A DNA stretch of 14,287 nucleotides. Origin: an uncultured Verrucomicrobiales bacterium. GTDB lineage: Bacteria > Verrucomicrobiota > Verrucomicrobiia > Verrucomicrobiales > Akkermansiaceae. Below, piece by piece: positions 1-6,953 of this stretch (position 1 is the stretch's first letter; each line of letters opens with the position of its first letter). The DNA is taken from positions 1 through 14,287 of the forward strand of contig CALBVA010000198.1 in the NCBI GenBank assembly GCA_937969125.1. The letters run 5' to 3'. A model generated the notes under the pieces. That model was not told the origin of the DNA, did no database searches, and saw only the letters and a list, made by a program, of their open reading frames with translations. The position numbers and the translations under genes are program-made.

Positions 1-915
1 ACCACCGGTGATGGGGACAATATTGTGACCACTTGGACCGATCAATCAATAAACGGCTTCGTGGCCACGGCTGGCGGCACTGGAGTGACCCGGGGAGATT
101 ATCTCAACGGCACCTCTACCTTAAACTTCAACGGAAGCACACCGCTGATTCTGGATCGCAATCTCGTCATCCCCGTCGGAGCGAGTGGCGAGGGCAGCGC
201 TTTCGTGGTGGCCAAGACCACGGATGCAAGCGGCGGCGACACCTTGATGTCCTTACAAGGGGCCAACCGACAGTTCTTCCGTCAGAACAATGCCGAGGTC
301 CGCTTCTTCAAGGGATCCGCCCCGGATGCGATCCTCGTCGACTCGGTCACCGAAGACCGAATCCGCTTTGTGGAACTCGGTCAGAACGTTACCACCTACA
401 GGGTCAACGGAGTTGATGGCGTGATCAATAATGACGGCAATCTCGGCAATAACGACTTCGAGCTGAATACAATCGGTGGAGGCGGCGGATGCTGCGGAAA
501 CTGGACCGGTGACATCGCCGAAATCATCATCTACGACCGCGTGCTTACGGACGAGGAGGAAGCTTCCGTCGGGGCCTATCTGGCGGCCAAATACGGCATC
601 ACGACAGAGTATGTCGATTTGAATACCGGCCGACCTCTGATCACCGCGTTTGATCGTGATATTGTTACTGGAGACATTGAAATCACCTGGGAATCTCGTC
701 CAGGCCAGACGTTCAAGGTGGAACTTTCCACCAATCTCCGGGAGGATATCGACGACGTCGAGGGCATCGAATGGGCAGAGCTTGACGAAGCCTTCCCCAC
801 AGGCGGAGCTGATAACAGCGGCACAACGACCTTCACCTATCTGGGTGGAGGACCCGGCGGACTGCCGAACTCGCTGACCGAAGCGCGGCTCTTTTTCAGA
901 GTGATCCGCAACTAA
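1..915 (+). CDS. LamG-like surface/secreted protein, 3' part (5' end outside window)
   Basis: The reading frame is open from the first base, so the gene begins upstream; the GTG at 25 is only an internal codon. About 304 residues are visible. The first two thirds look like the second half of a concanavalin/LamG jelly roll. A Gly-Gly-Cys-Cys turn is followed by 'WTGDIAEIIIYDR' and 'VGAYLAAKYGI', the usual closing strands of LamG domains in Verrucomicrobiota and Planctomycetes surface proteins. The last ~100 residues (ITAFDRDIVTGDIEITWESR, then a strand ending FFRVIRN) match the C-terminal beta-sandwich tail common on such proteins. The role is probably extracellular carbohydrate or surface binding, but no catalytic residues are visible and the substrate is unknown. 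The gene is followed at once by a strong terminator. Identity as a LamG protein is fairly secure from motifs; the full architecture cannot be seen. Confidence 0.8.
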   Translation, partial: TTGDGDNIVTTWTDQSINGFVATAGGTGVTRGDYLNGTSTLNFNGSTPLILDRNLVIPVGASGEGSAFVVAKTTDASGGDTLMSLQGANRQFFRQNNAEVRFFKGSAPDAILVDSVTEDRIRFVELGQNVTTYRVNGVDGVINNDGNLGNNDFELNTIGGGGGCCGNWTGDIAEIIIYDRVLTDEEEASVGAYLAAKYGITTEYVDLNTGRPLITAFDRDIVTGDIEITWESRPGQTFKVELSTNLREDIDDVEGIEWAELDEAFPTGGADNSGTTTFTYLGGGPGGLPNSLTEARLFFRVIRN

Positions 916-940
916 AGGTACAATTGCCCCTAGCCTTTCA

Positions 941-972
941 AACCCGCCTCTCTTTTGGGAGGCGGGTTTTTT
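941..972 (+). terminator. Rho-independent terminator of the LamG gene
   Basis: A perfect 10-bp stem (941-950 with 959-968, aacccgcctc/gaggcgggtt) can be extended by two more pairs to a TTTT loop. It runs into a tract of six T. It lies 26 bases after the stop of the upstream gene. Confidence 0.93.
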
Positions 973-999
973 ATGGGACTTCTGGGAATGCTAGTGGGC

Positions 1000-1236
1000 A
1001 AGCAAAGACGCCTCATTCCGCTACGGACGATGATATCCGGACCTTCCCTACCAATACCGACATCGACGGTGATTCTGAAATCTCAGTTCTGGGCGGAAAG
1101 CAACCCTACTTCATCTCGAATTCCTGGTTGGGAGACATTGATAGCTTCTTCATCTTTGACGTCCTTCTGGATGCTGGCGAGCTGCGAACGATCCGGGATG
1201 GCGGTAAAAACCGAGCTTCTGAACCGGAGTGACTGA
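1000..1236 (+). pseudogene. Decayed LamG-domain remnant
   Basis: One frame (stop at about 1230-1232) reads 'DIDGDSEISVLGG', then 'NSWLGDIDSFFIFDVLL' and 'GELRTIRDGGKN'. This is the typical end of a LamG domain (…GDIDDFFIFDRAL…EI..IRDGG). There is no N-terminal half, no signal peptide and no credible start. The piece begins directly after the terminator of the preceding LamG-type gene. I read it as a remnant of another LamG protein, left by deletion or recombination. The left boundary is approximate. A second frame over the same bases has no recognisable sequence. Confidence 0.55.
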
Positions 1237-1550
1237 CAAGGGTCCGGTTTTGGTGATAATGCCTTTCCCGGCACCAAGCCAACGAGTGCCAGTGAATAGA
1301 CTTTGATCGTCGCCATGTCTGAGGGATCGGTGAGCCGGGTCACAGTCTATACCGATACGAACGCCGTCACTACTAGCGACAATCGTGCCTCAAATTCAGC
1401 GCAGTCGCCACACATGAAGCTCTCGATACTTCTCCCCTGACCTCCGGCGGGTAGCGACACCTCCGAGTGCTTGTGATTCGTCGGCCTTAAAGTTTCTTTA
1501 AAAAGTCGGGAATAGTTTTCCAGAGTTGTTCGTCGCTGGGGTAACTTCCT
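1237..1550. other. Intergenic stretch without a recognisable gene
   Basis: I see no gene here. A short open frame at 1315-1440 (beginning MSEGSVSRVTVYTDTNAV) has no family I recognise and may be further debris of the decayed gene upstream. A small inverted repeat, TTAAAG-TTT-CTTTAA, lies at 1487-1501, about 50 bases before the next start. It could belong to the promoter region of the PEP-CTERM gene, but no clear -35/-10 pair is visible. Confidence 0.4.
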
Positions 1551-2327
1551 ATGAAGACAACAAAAACTACCTCACTCATCCTCGCCGGAGCGCTCGCCGC
1601 TGCCGGTTCCGCCCAAGCGGCCACCTCGATCCGGGTGACCTTCGAGGCCACCGGTTCCGTCGGCTTTGCCCCCGGCATCGCAGGCTTTTCCGACGGCTCC
1701 TTCGATATCTTCAATCCTGGCGAACGTGCTTCGATGGCTCTCGAAACCCTTGCTGAAACCGGTGCCCCCGACGGCTTTTCTCCTCCCAGCGGCGGTCCCG
1801 TCTTCGGACCCGGAATTGGCCCGGGTTCTCCTCCAATCTTCGCCCCCGGAGCCAGTGCCTCCGCCACCTTCAGCGTCGCTGATGGCGACGGGATGTTCGT
1901 CTTCGCATCAATGATCCTGCCTTCGAACGATTGGTTCGTTGGCAATGGCACCGCCTTCGATGTCTCCTCACTTCTCGGTGGAAACATCGGTGACAACCTC
2001 TCTTTCGATTTTGGCACCATTTGGGATGCCGGGACTGAGCTAGAAGACTTCGCTTCATCTCCCGGAAACGGACTCATTGGTGTCACCACCATGGGCTCCG
2101 GCGATGCTGATGTCGGCACCGACCAGGATGGAGGAGTCGTCGGAGTCGTCGACACCGACAACCCTTTCTCCCTCTTTGATAATGCCAGTGCCGGTTTCAA
2201 CCCCAGCGCCTTCAATATCCAAGGTCAAAACATCGGTCGCGTAACCCTCGAGGTCGTGCCCGAGCCCTCCACAGGACTTCTAGCCGGACTCGGACTGCTT
2301 CTCGGTCTCCGTCACCGTCGCCGCTAG
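1551..2327 (+). CDS. Spondin-like domain protein with PEP-CTERM sorting signal
   Basis: The protein has 258 residues and is exported. Residues 1-24 form a Sec signal peptide (MKTTKTT, hydrophobic core LILAGALAAAGS, cleavage after AQA). The C-terminus has the PEP-CTERM tripartite signal: VPEPS, a hydrophobic helix (GLLAGLGLLLGL) and a basic tail (RHRRR). Such proteins are processed by an exosortase and linked to the envelope or exopolysaccharide. The body resembles bacterial Spondin_N proteins. It has 'DGSFDIFNPGERAS' followed by 'LETLAETG', then 'FASMILPSNDWFVGNG', and 'IWDAGTELEDF' with a long acidic stretch, in the order seen in that family. The family is thought to be adhesive or ion-binding, but the ligand is unknown. 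The start is set by the signal peptide; there is no good Shine-Dalgarno. No exosortase gene is in the window. The PEP-CTERM call is very safe, the spondin assignment probable. Confidence 0.88.
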   Translation: MKTTKTTSLILAGALAAAGSAQAATSIRVTFEATGSVGFAPGIAGFSDGSFDIFNPGERASMALETLAETGAPDGFSPPSGGPVFGPGIGPGSPPIFAPGASASATFSVADGDGMFVFASMILPSNDWFVGNGTAFDVSSLLGGNIGDNLSFDFGTIWDAGTELEDFASSPGNGLIGVTTMGSGDADVGTDQDGGVVGVVDTDNPFSLFDNASAGFNPSAFNIQGQNIGRVTLEVVPEPSTGLLAGLGLLLGLRHRRR

Positions 2328-2356
2328 TCCATTAGGACCTTTTTACCCTAGGTTTG

Positions 2357-2392
2357 ATCCCATCGGCGTGGAGCAATCAGCGCCGGTGGGAT
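2357..2392 (+). terminator. Hairpin between the PEP-CTERM gene and the sigma factor gene, possible terminator
   Basis: A 12-bp stem with one G·T-type mismatch (2357-2368, atcccatcggcg, with 2381-2392, cgccggtgggat) encloses a 12-base loop. The following T run (TTTTT at 2404-2408) is offset by 11 bases, so termination is likely weak. The hairpin covers the most upstream possible start codons of the sigma factor gene (GTG 2368, GTG 2386), which argues that translation starts further down or is controlled by the structure. Confidence 0.45.
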
Positions 2393-2982
2393 TCCCTACT
2401 CTCATTTTTCAGGGAATAAAGAATTCCCCGTTCACTCTGACTGGGACTCTCTTGTCCCAAACCTGCTCCAATTTCGAAGAAATCGTCGCCAGCTGCTACG
2501 ATGATGTTTTCCGTTTTGCTCTCAGTCTAACCGGCCAGGAGTGTGATGCCGTGGACCTGACCCAGAATGCCTTTCTGAAACTCGTGCGAAAGGGCGGAAG
2601 AATCAAGGAAGCCACAAAGGCCAGAAGCTGGCTCTTTTCAGTTCTCAGGAACGAGCTGATCGACTTGAAAAGAAAAAGCCTGCGATTCCCTTCACAGGAA
2701 CTGGACCCCAACCACCAATCCGATCAGCCCATTCCAGGAACACATTGCGATGGTCGGAGTGCCATAAAGGTTTTAGCATCATTGCCCGAACCCTATCGCG
2801 AAACTCTGGCCCTCTATTATCTCCAAGGCCACACCTATCACGAAATTTCCTCACTCCTTGACGTTCCCGTGGGAACAATCATGTCTCGCCTCTCCCGCGG
2901 AAAAGCACAACTCCGCGCGATTTTTCAACCTCCACTCCGCCCCCCCCTTCAAGCTTCCAAAGCATCCCCTTGCCATGGATAA
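2368..2982 (+). CDS. RNA polymerase sigma factor, ECF (sigma-70) family
   Basis: In the longest frame (204 aa) region 2 covers residues 43-106 (YDDVFRFALSLTG, then DLTQNAFLKLV and ARSWLFSVLRNELIDLKR). Region 4 covers residues 135-186 (LPEPYRETLALYYLQGHTY, then the helix-turn-helix EISSLLDVPVGTIMSRLSRGK). This is the compact two-domain layout of ECF sigma factors, which direct RNA polymerase to a dedicated promoter set and are normally held by an anti-sigma factor. The start is uncertain. GTG 2368 and GTG 2386 lie in a hairpin, and the first ~28 residues do not look like a sigma factor. TTG 2452, with GGGA just upstream, would give a normal 176-aa protein. The 3' end overlaps the next gene by 8 bases, which suggests translational coupling with its regulator. 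Target promoters cannot be deduced. Confidence 0.9.
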   Translation: MEQSAPVGFPTLIFQGIKNSPFTLTGTLLSQTCSNFEEIVASCYDDVFRFALSLTGQECDAVDLTQNAFLKLVRKGGRIKEATKARSWLFSVLRNELIDLKRKSLRFPSQELDPNHQSDQPIPGTHCDGRSAIKVLASLPEPYRETLALYYLQGHTYHEISSLLDVPVGTIMSRLSRGKAQLRAIFQPPLRPPLQASKASPCHG

Positions 2983-3772
2983 AGATCAAATCAGGCAGAC
3001 ACTTTCCGGCTATCGTCCCGACCTCTACCAGGATGACGATCCGGTAATCTCAGCAAGTCTGGAAGCTGCAAAGGCCGATACGGATCTTAACGCATGGCTG
3101 GAGAGCGAAATCGCTTTCGACCGCGAATTTTCTCTAGCCCTTTCGTCAGTCAAACCTCCTCGCGAAGCCAAAGAAAAACTGTTACGCCTGCATGCGAATG
3201 CCGATGATCAGCCCCCTTCCATCCTCGCCGGCCCGACCACACCCAAGCGCTCGCCCATCTACAAATTTGGAGCAATTGCCGCCCTCCTTATCTTCTCCGC
3301 CATTCTTACCGGGAAATACTTCCTCTTTCCTGCTCCCGTAGAATTCACCGCTCACAGCTCGCCTACTGAAGAGACCTTTCGTGAACAGATGGCTTGGTTT
3401 GCAAGTCAGCGCTTCGTGCTCGATAAACGCTTCGACACTAATTCCGCCTCAGCCAATTGGCTCCGTGATAATCACTTTCCTGCTCCACAGAGCATCCCCG
3501 GTAAGCTGGTCAGATTTCAAGGAATGGGCTGCAAGAAAATCGACTGGCAGGGTCAAAAAGTCGGCCTGATTTGCTTCAAAAACGAAGACAACGAAATCGT
3601 CCATCTGTTCATTGTAGATCGCGCTGCGATTTCGCACGATCCTGATGCCGCAAGAGCCTATGATGAGGCCTTCGTCTTCCATGATCGAGAGACCAAAGGC
3701 TGGAAGGATGACAACCGCCTTTACCTCCTCGTAGGGTCCGAGCCGGGAGTGCTCGTTTCGGGATTGATGTGA
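2975..3772 (+). CDS. Membrane protein, probable anti-sigma factor
   Basis: The protein has 265 residues. ATG 2975 is preferred over the longer frame because it overlaps the sigma gene stop (ATGGATAA) and the upstream extension is low-complexity shadow sequence. The N-terminal ~95 residues are soluble and helical. One transmembrane segment follows at about 97-117 (FGAIAALLIFSAILTGKYF), then a ~145-residue outer domain. That domain holds a pattern (FPAPQSIPGKLVRFQGMGCK, DWQGQKVGLICFK, then EIVHLFIVDR) that I associate with sigma-linked anti-sigma proteins of Verrucomicrobiota. The Zn-binding HxxxCxxC motif of ZAS anti-sigma factors is absent, so inhibition must use another fold. Function rests on topology and the overlap with the sigma gene. 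The signal sensed is unknown. Confidence 0.72.
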   Translation: MDKDQIRQTLSGYRPDLYQDDDPVISASLEAAKADTDLNAWLESEIAFDREFSLALSSVKPPREAKEKLLRLHANADDQPPSILAGPTTPKRSPIYKFGAIAALLIFSAILTGKYFLFPAPVEFTAHSSPTEETFREQMAWFASQRFVLDKRFDTNSASANWLRDNHFPAPQSIPGKLVRFQGMGCKKIDWQGQKVGLICFKNEDNEIVHLFIVDRAAISHDPDAARAYDEAFVFHDRETKGWKDDNRLYLLVGSEPGVLVSGLM

Positions 3773-3797
3773 GAACCGCCTTGGCCGCAGAGCTCTC

Positions 3798-4037
3798 TCA
3801 CACGCAGCGACTCACAAAGACCTGTGGCAGAAAATCGGGTTCACTCAGAACCTCCGGTTCATCATTAAAAGCGAGGTGGGACATCGTGACTTTCCCCGCC
3901 TGAATCTCATCTGCCGCCTTCGCCAGAAAATCAGCCAGGAGACGAAGCGATCGCGCGTCACCAGCCACCGTCAGAGCTTCCAGTTGCTCGGCACTTCCCA
4001 ATTGCCGACCGTCGCTTGCAAAGAATCTCAAAGGCAT
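3798..4037 (-). CDS. Small conserved-looking protein, possible Imm32-type
   Basis: A 79-aa product that converges with the anti-sigma gene (25-base gap). The sequence starts MPLRFFASDGRQLGSAEQ. It has a beta-alpha core, 'LEALTVAGDARSLRLLADFL' followed by 'AKAADEIQAG', and then 'SHLAFNDEP'. That pattern (LTV.GD..SLR.LADFL..AADE) resembles the Imm32 family of small proteins, some of which are predicted immunity proteins, although most bacterial members are of unknown function. No toxin gene is next to it. The Shine-Dalgarno is weak or absent. The opposite strand has an open frame (3876-4127), but its sequence looks random. I think this is a real gene, with family assignment tentative. Confidence 0.55.
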   Translation of the reverse strand: MPLRFFASDGRQLGSAEQLEALTVAGDARSLRLLADFLAKAADEIQAGKVTMSHLAFNDEPEVLSEPDFLPQVFVSRCV

Positions 4038-4066
4038 TTCAAAACAATGACCCGCTCCCCCATTCT

Positions 4067-4084
4067 TGACAATCCTGACAATCC
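4067..4084. repeat. Tandem 9-bp direct repeat upstream of nasA
   Basis: TGACAATCC occurs twice head-to-tail (4067-4075 and 4076-4084). It lies 111 bases before the nasA start and just upstream of the divergent small gene. It could be a regulator site or chance. The first copy is part of a TTGACA (4066-4071), but no matching -10 is evident at normal spacing. Confidence 0.35.
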
Positions 4085-4135
4085 GGAGGGGCGTAGCATC
4101 CTCAGTTTGGGAAATGCCTGGGAATAATCCCCCTT

Positions 4136-4163
4136 ACCATGAATCGCGCTCATTCCTCATGGT
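4136..4163. promoter_or_regulatory. Inverted repeat in the nasA upstream region
   Basis: ACCATGA (4136-4142) and TCATGGT (4157-4163) form a perfect 7-bp inverted repeat with a 14-base spacer. It sits about 30-60 bases before the nasA start, so it may be an operator or a leader hairpin. There is no direct evidence of binding. Confidence 0.35.
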
Positions 4164-4183
4164 CTGAAATCTGCATCCCTAAC

Positions 4184-4187
4184 GGAG
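4184..4187 (+). promoter_or_regulatory. Shine-Dalgarno of nasA
   Basis: GGAG is placed 7 bases before ATG 4195 and fixes that start. It is one of the few clear ribosome binding sites in the window. Confidence 0.75.
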
Positions 4188-4194
4188 AACAACT

Positions 4195-6453
4195 ATGCCC
4201 GCAGTCCTCGACAAAATCCTGAAGCAGAAATCCGGTCCACTGACCTCGGAGCTTCTTCTGCGGCCAAATGACTTTGGACTGGGGAAACTGCCCCGGAACT
4301 TGGAGACTGATGGAACGACAACTTCAGTTTGTGGATTCTGCTCCACGGGCTGCCAGCTGAAGCTGCACCTACATCAGGGCGAGGCAATCGGGCTCACGCC
4401 TTCGACGGACTATCCGGTGAATCTCGGGATGGCTTGCCCAAAGGGCTGGGAAGCTCTCTCGGTTCTCGATTCCAAGGAACGGGCGACCGCTCCTCTGCTA
4501 AAGGAATTTGCCAATGAACCCGCTAGGGAGATCACATGGGATCTCGCGGCGAAGATCTTCTCCGACAAATTCAAGAAAGTGCAGGCGACCTACGGGAAGG
4601 AGTCGGTGGCCTTCATTTCGACAGGTCAGATCACGACCGAGGAGATGGCTTTTCTGGGCTCGTTTGCGAAGTTCGGTATGGGAGTCAAACACGGCGACGG
4701 CAACACACGGCAGTGCATGGCAACCTCGGTGGTGGCCTACAAGCAGGCCTTCGGATTCGATGCCCCACCCTACACCTACGCCGATTTTGAAGAGTCCGAT
4801 GTCGTGGTTTTGCTCGGGTCAAATCTCGCGATTGCCCATCCGATCCTCTACCAGCGGCTCGCCCGCAATAAGCGGAATCCCGACATTGTTGTCATTGATC
4901 CACGTGCCACTGAGACTGCACAAATCGCGACGCAGCATCTCGCGTTAAAGCCAAAGGGAGATCTCTATCTTCTCTACGCTCTGGCACACTGCATCATCCG
5001 CGATGACCGAGTGAGTCACGATTTTCTCAAAGCCCACACCGAAGGTTTCGAGGACTTTGCAGAGTTCGTGAAAGACTACTCACCGGAGGCCACTTTCGAG
5101 AAAACCGGGATCTCGGCGAGTGTCGTCGAGAAACTGGCCAAGCTTATCTCTGACCCTACGAAGCGCGTCTCGATGTGGTGGACGATGGGGATCAATCAAT
5201 CCCACGAAGGGGTCCGCACCGCGCAGGCCATCATCAACCTCTGCCTGATGACGGAGAATATCGGCAAACCCGGCACGGGCCCGAATTCCATCACCGGTCA
5301 ATGTAATGCGATGGGGTCACGCTTGTTCTCCAACACCACCAGCTTGCTCGGCGGGCATGATTTCGCAAATCCGAAACACCGCGCCAAGGTTTCGCGCATT
5401 CTCGAGATTCCAGAAGAGAACATCCCGACCGAACCGAGCTGGGCTTACGATCAAATCATCGATGGGATTGAAGCTGGGAAGATTAAAGGCCTCTGGGTCA
5501 TCGCAACCAATCCTGCCCACAGCTGGATCAATCAGGCCAAGTTTCACAAAGTACGAAAGAAGCTAGACTTCCTCGTGGTGCAGGACATGTATCACACCAC
5601 CGAGACCGCACAGACCGCCGACCTGCTCCTTCCAGCTGCCGCTTGGGGCGAGAAAAGCGGAACATTCATCAATAGCGAGCGCCGTATCGGCACGCTAAAG
5701 CAAGTTCGCCATGCGCCCGGTCAAGCACTGAGCGATTTTCGAATCTTCCAGCTGCTGGCAAATGCCTGGGGCTGTGGAGAGATGTTTGAAAAGTGGTCCT
5801 CTGCCCCCGCCGCCTTCGAACTCCTCCAACAACTCAGCAAAGGCCAACCCTGTGACATTACCGGGATCAAAGGCTATCAGCATCTTGATGAAGCGGGTGG
5901 AATTCAGTGGCCTCTTGCTGAGAATTCGAAGTTTCAAGCTTCAAGTGTTTTGACTGAGTCTTTGGAACCTCGAACTGAACACTTGAAACTTCCAACATCT
6001 AAAGAGCGTCGCCTTTTTGAAGATGGGAAGTTTTTCACCCCAAGCGGCTGCGCTAAGTTTCTCTTTGATCCTCCGACGGCACTGCCCGAGCCAACTTGTG
6101 AAGACTACCCCTTCACCCTGCTCACTGGTCGCGGGACCTCGGCCCAGTGGCACACCCAATCTCGCACGAACAAAAGTGCCGTTCTTAAAAAACTCTACCC
6201 CAGCGAGCTCTTCCTCGACCTCCACCCAAAGGACGCCGCAAAACTCGGCATCGCCGACCAGCAGGAGATCGAGATTTCCTCAAAACGAGCGACCATCTCG
6301 GCCAAGGCTCACCTCACCACCAATGTGAACCCTGGAGATGTCTTCCTCCCCATGCATGAAGGCAGCATCAACAAGCTTACCTTCCCGAGCTTCGACCCCC
6401 ATTCACGTCAACCGAGCTACAAGGCCTGCGCGGTGACGGTGAGTGCTGTTTGA
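4195..6453 (+). CDS. nasA: Assimilatory-type nitrate reductase, molybdopterin catalytic subunit
   Basis: The protein has 752 residues and no signal peptide, so it is cytoplasmic. It belongs to the Mo-bis-MGD oxidoreductase family and probably reduces nitrate to nitrite. An N-terminal [4Fe-4S] site is formed by C46, C49, C53 and C81, with the electron-transfer Lys at 83 (CPKGW). The probable Mo ligand is C173 in GNTRQCMATSVVAYKQAFGF, the NasA/NarB-type context. 'GQCNAMGSR' and 'ADLLLPAAAWGEKSGTFINS' follow in the expected order. The C-terminal MGD-binding domain spans about 640-748 (TGRGTSAQWHT to SYKACAV). The extra C-terminal [2Fe-2S] domain of some proteobacterial NasA proteins is absent, which fits a ferredoxin-dependent cyanobacterial-like form. 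Residues ~578-602 are encoded by a palindromic repeat inserted in frame between 'GIQWPL' and 'RRLFEDGKF'. No nitrite reductase or electron donor gene is adjacent. A formate dehydrogenase-like role is less likely, because the Mo ligand region is of the nitrate-reductase type. Confidence 0.87.
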   Translation: MPAVLDKILKQKSGPLTSELLLRPNDFGLGKLPRNLETDGTTTSVCGFCSTGCQLKLHLHQGEAIGLTPSTDYPVNLGMACPKGWEALSVLDSKERATAPLLKEFANEPAREITWDLAAKIFSDKFKKVQATYGKESVAFISTGQITTEEMAFLGSFAKFGMGVKHGDGNTRQCMATSVVAYKQAFGFDAPPYTYADFEESDVVVLLGSNLAIAHPILYQRLARNKRNPDIVVIDPRATETAQIATQHLALKPKGDLYLLYALAHCIIRDDRVSHDFLKAHTEGFEDFAEFVKDYSPEATFEKTGISASVVEKLAKLISDPTKRVSMWWTMGINQSHEGVRTAQAIINLCLMTENIGKPGTGPNSITGQCNAMGSRLFSNTTSLLGGHDFANPKHRAKVSRILEIPEENIPTEPSWAYDQIIDGIEAGKIKGLWVIATNPAHSWINQAKFHKVRKKLDFLVVQDMYHTTETAQTADLLLPAAAWGEKSGTFINSERRIGTLKQVRHAPGQALSDFRIFQLLANAWGCGEMFEKWSSAPAAFELLQQLSKGQPCDITGIKGYQHLDEAGGIQWPLAENSKFQASSVLTESLEPRTEHLKLPTSKERRLFEDGKFFTPSGCAKFLFDPPTALPEPTCEDYPFTLLTGRGTSAQWHTQSRTNKSAVLKKLYPSELFLDLHPKDAAKLGIADQQEIEISSKRATISAKAHLTTNVNPGDVFLPMHEGSINKLTFPSFDPHSRQPSYKACAVTVSAV
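5928..5992. repeat. Palindromic repeat inserted in frame inside nasA
   Basis: The outer arms are GAAGTTTCAAG (5928-5938) and CTTGAAACTTC (5982-5992), a perfect 11-bp inverted repeat. A second perfect 10-bp pair is TTCAAGTGTT (5940-5949) with AACACTTGAA (5978-5987), so two alternative hairpins share the right arm. The segment encodes a low-conservation stretch (SKFQASSVL … EHLKLPTSKE) where related enzymes run almost directly from the QWP motif to RLFEDG. It reads through without a stop. It looks like a mobile palindromic element tolerated in a surface loop. Confidence 0.72.
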
Positions 6454-6456
6454 CAA

Positions 6457-6939
6457 TTAAAGCCCGAGATCCGAAAGCGACGGGTAGTCATCGGGACGGA
6501 TACCGGCGGGCCAGTGGAAAAGGCGCTCTTCTTCGGTAATTTGGAGGTCATTGATACTGGCGTAACGACTGGCCATGAGACCATGTTCATCGAACTCCCA
6601 ATTCTCGTTCCCGTAGGATCGGAACCAGTTTCCTGCTTCGTCGTGCCATTCGTAAGCAAAGCGCACCGCGATACGATTTTCGGTGAAGGCCCAGAGTTCC
6701 TTGATGAGCCGGTATTCATTTTCGGTCGCCCACTTTTTGGTGAGAAATTCCACGATCTCAGCGCGCCCTGTTAGAAATTCGGAACGATTCCGCCAACAAC
6801 TATCGGCGGTGTAGGCTAGGGAAACCTTCTCAGGATTTTTGCCATTCCAACCGTTCTCCGCCATACGAACTTTTTGCGCGGCGGTCTCGTGATCAAATGG
6901 CGGGAAAGGTGGCCTTACGGTGTCGGTATTCATTTTCAT
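6457..6939 (-). CDS. DUF1348 (NTF2/SnoaL-like) family protein
   Basis: A product of 160 residues, close to the usual ~150 of the family, covering the whole domain. Near-invariant stretches are visible: PFPPFDHETAAQKVR, SLAYTADSCWRNRSEFLTGR, EYRLIKELWAFTENRIAVRF, WFRSYGNENWEFDEHGL and FHWPAGIRPDDYP. The fold is a small cone-shaped alpha+beta barrel of the NTF2/SnoaL type. It is cytoplasmic and its reaction is not established. The gene follows lysR by 14 bases on the same strand, so the two probably form one transcript. It converges with nasA, with only 3 bases between the stops, leaving no room for a separate terminator. ATG 6939 or 6933 are both possible starts. Family call is very safe, role unknown. 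Confidence 0.9.
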   Translation of the reverse strand: MKMNTDTVRPPFPPFDHETAAQKVRMAENGWNGKNPEKVSLAYTADSCWRNRSEFLTGRAEIVEFLTKKWATENEYRLIKELWAFTENRIAVRFAYEWHDEAGNWFRSYGNENWEFDEHGLMASRYASINDLQITEEERLFHWPAGIRPDDYPSLSDLGL

Positions 6940-6953
6940 GTTGGATTTAAAAA

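Noticed and set aside
1487..2215. Long minus-strand frame over the PEP-CTERM gene
   Set aside because: It is the antisense shadow of a gene with a signal peptide and PEP-CTERM signal on the plus strand; its Pro/Ser/Lys-rich sequence shows no domain.
4066..4071. TTGACA as a -35 promoter element for nasA
   Set aside because: No acceptable -10 at 16-18 bases; the hexamer is part of the tandem repeat and is reported only as a repeat.
3876..4127. Plus-strand frame opposite the small minus-strand gene
   Set aside because: It has no recognisable motif and a basic, random-looking composition; the minus-strand product has a beta-alpha pattern of a known small family.
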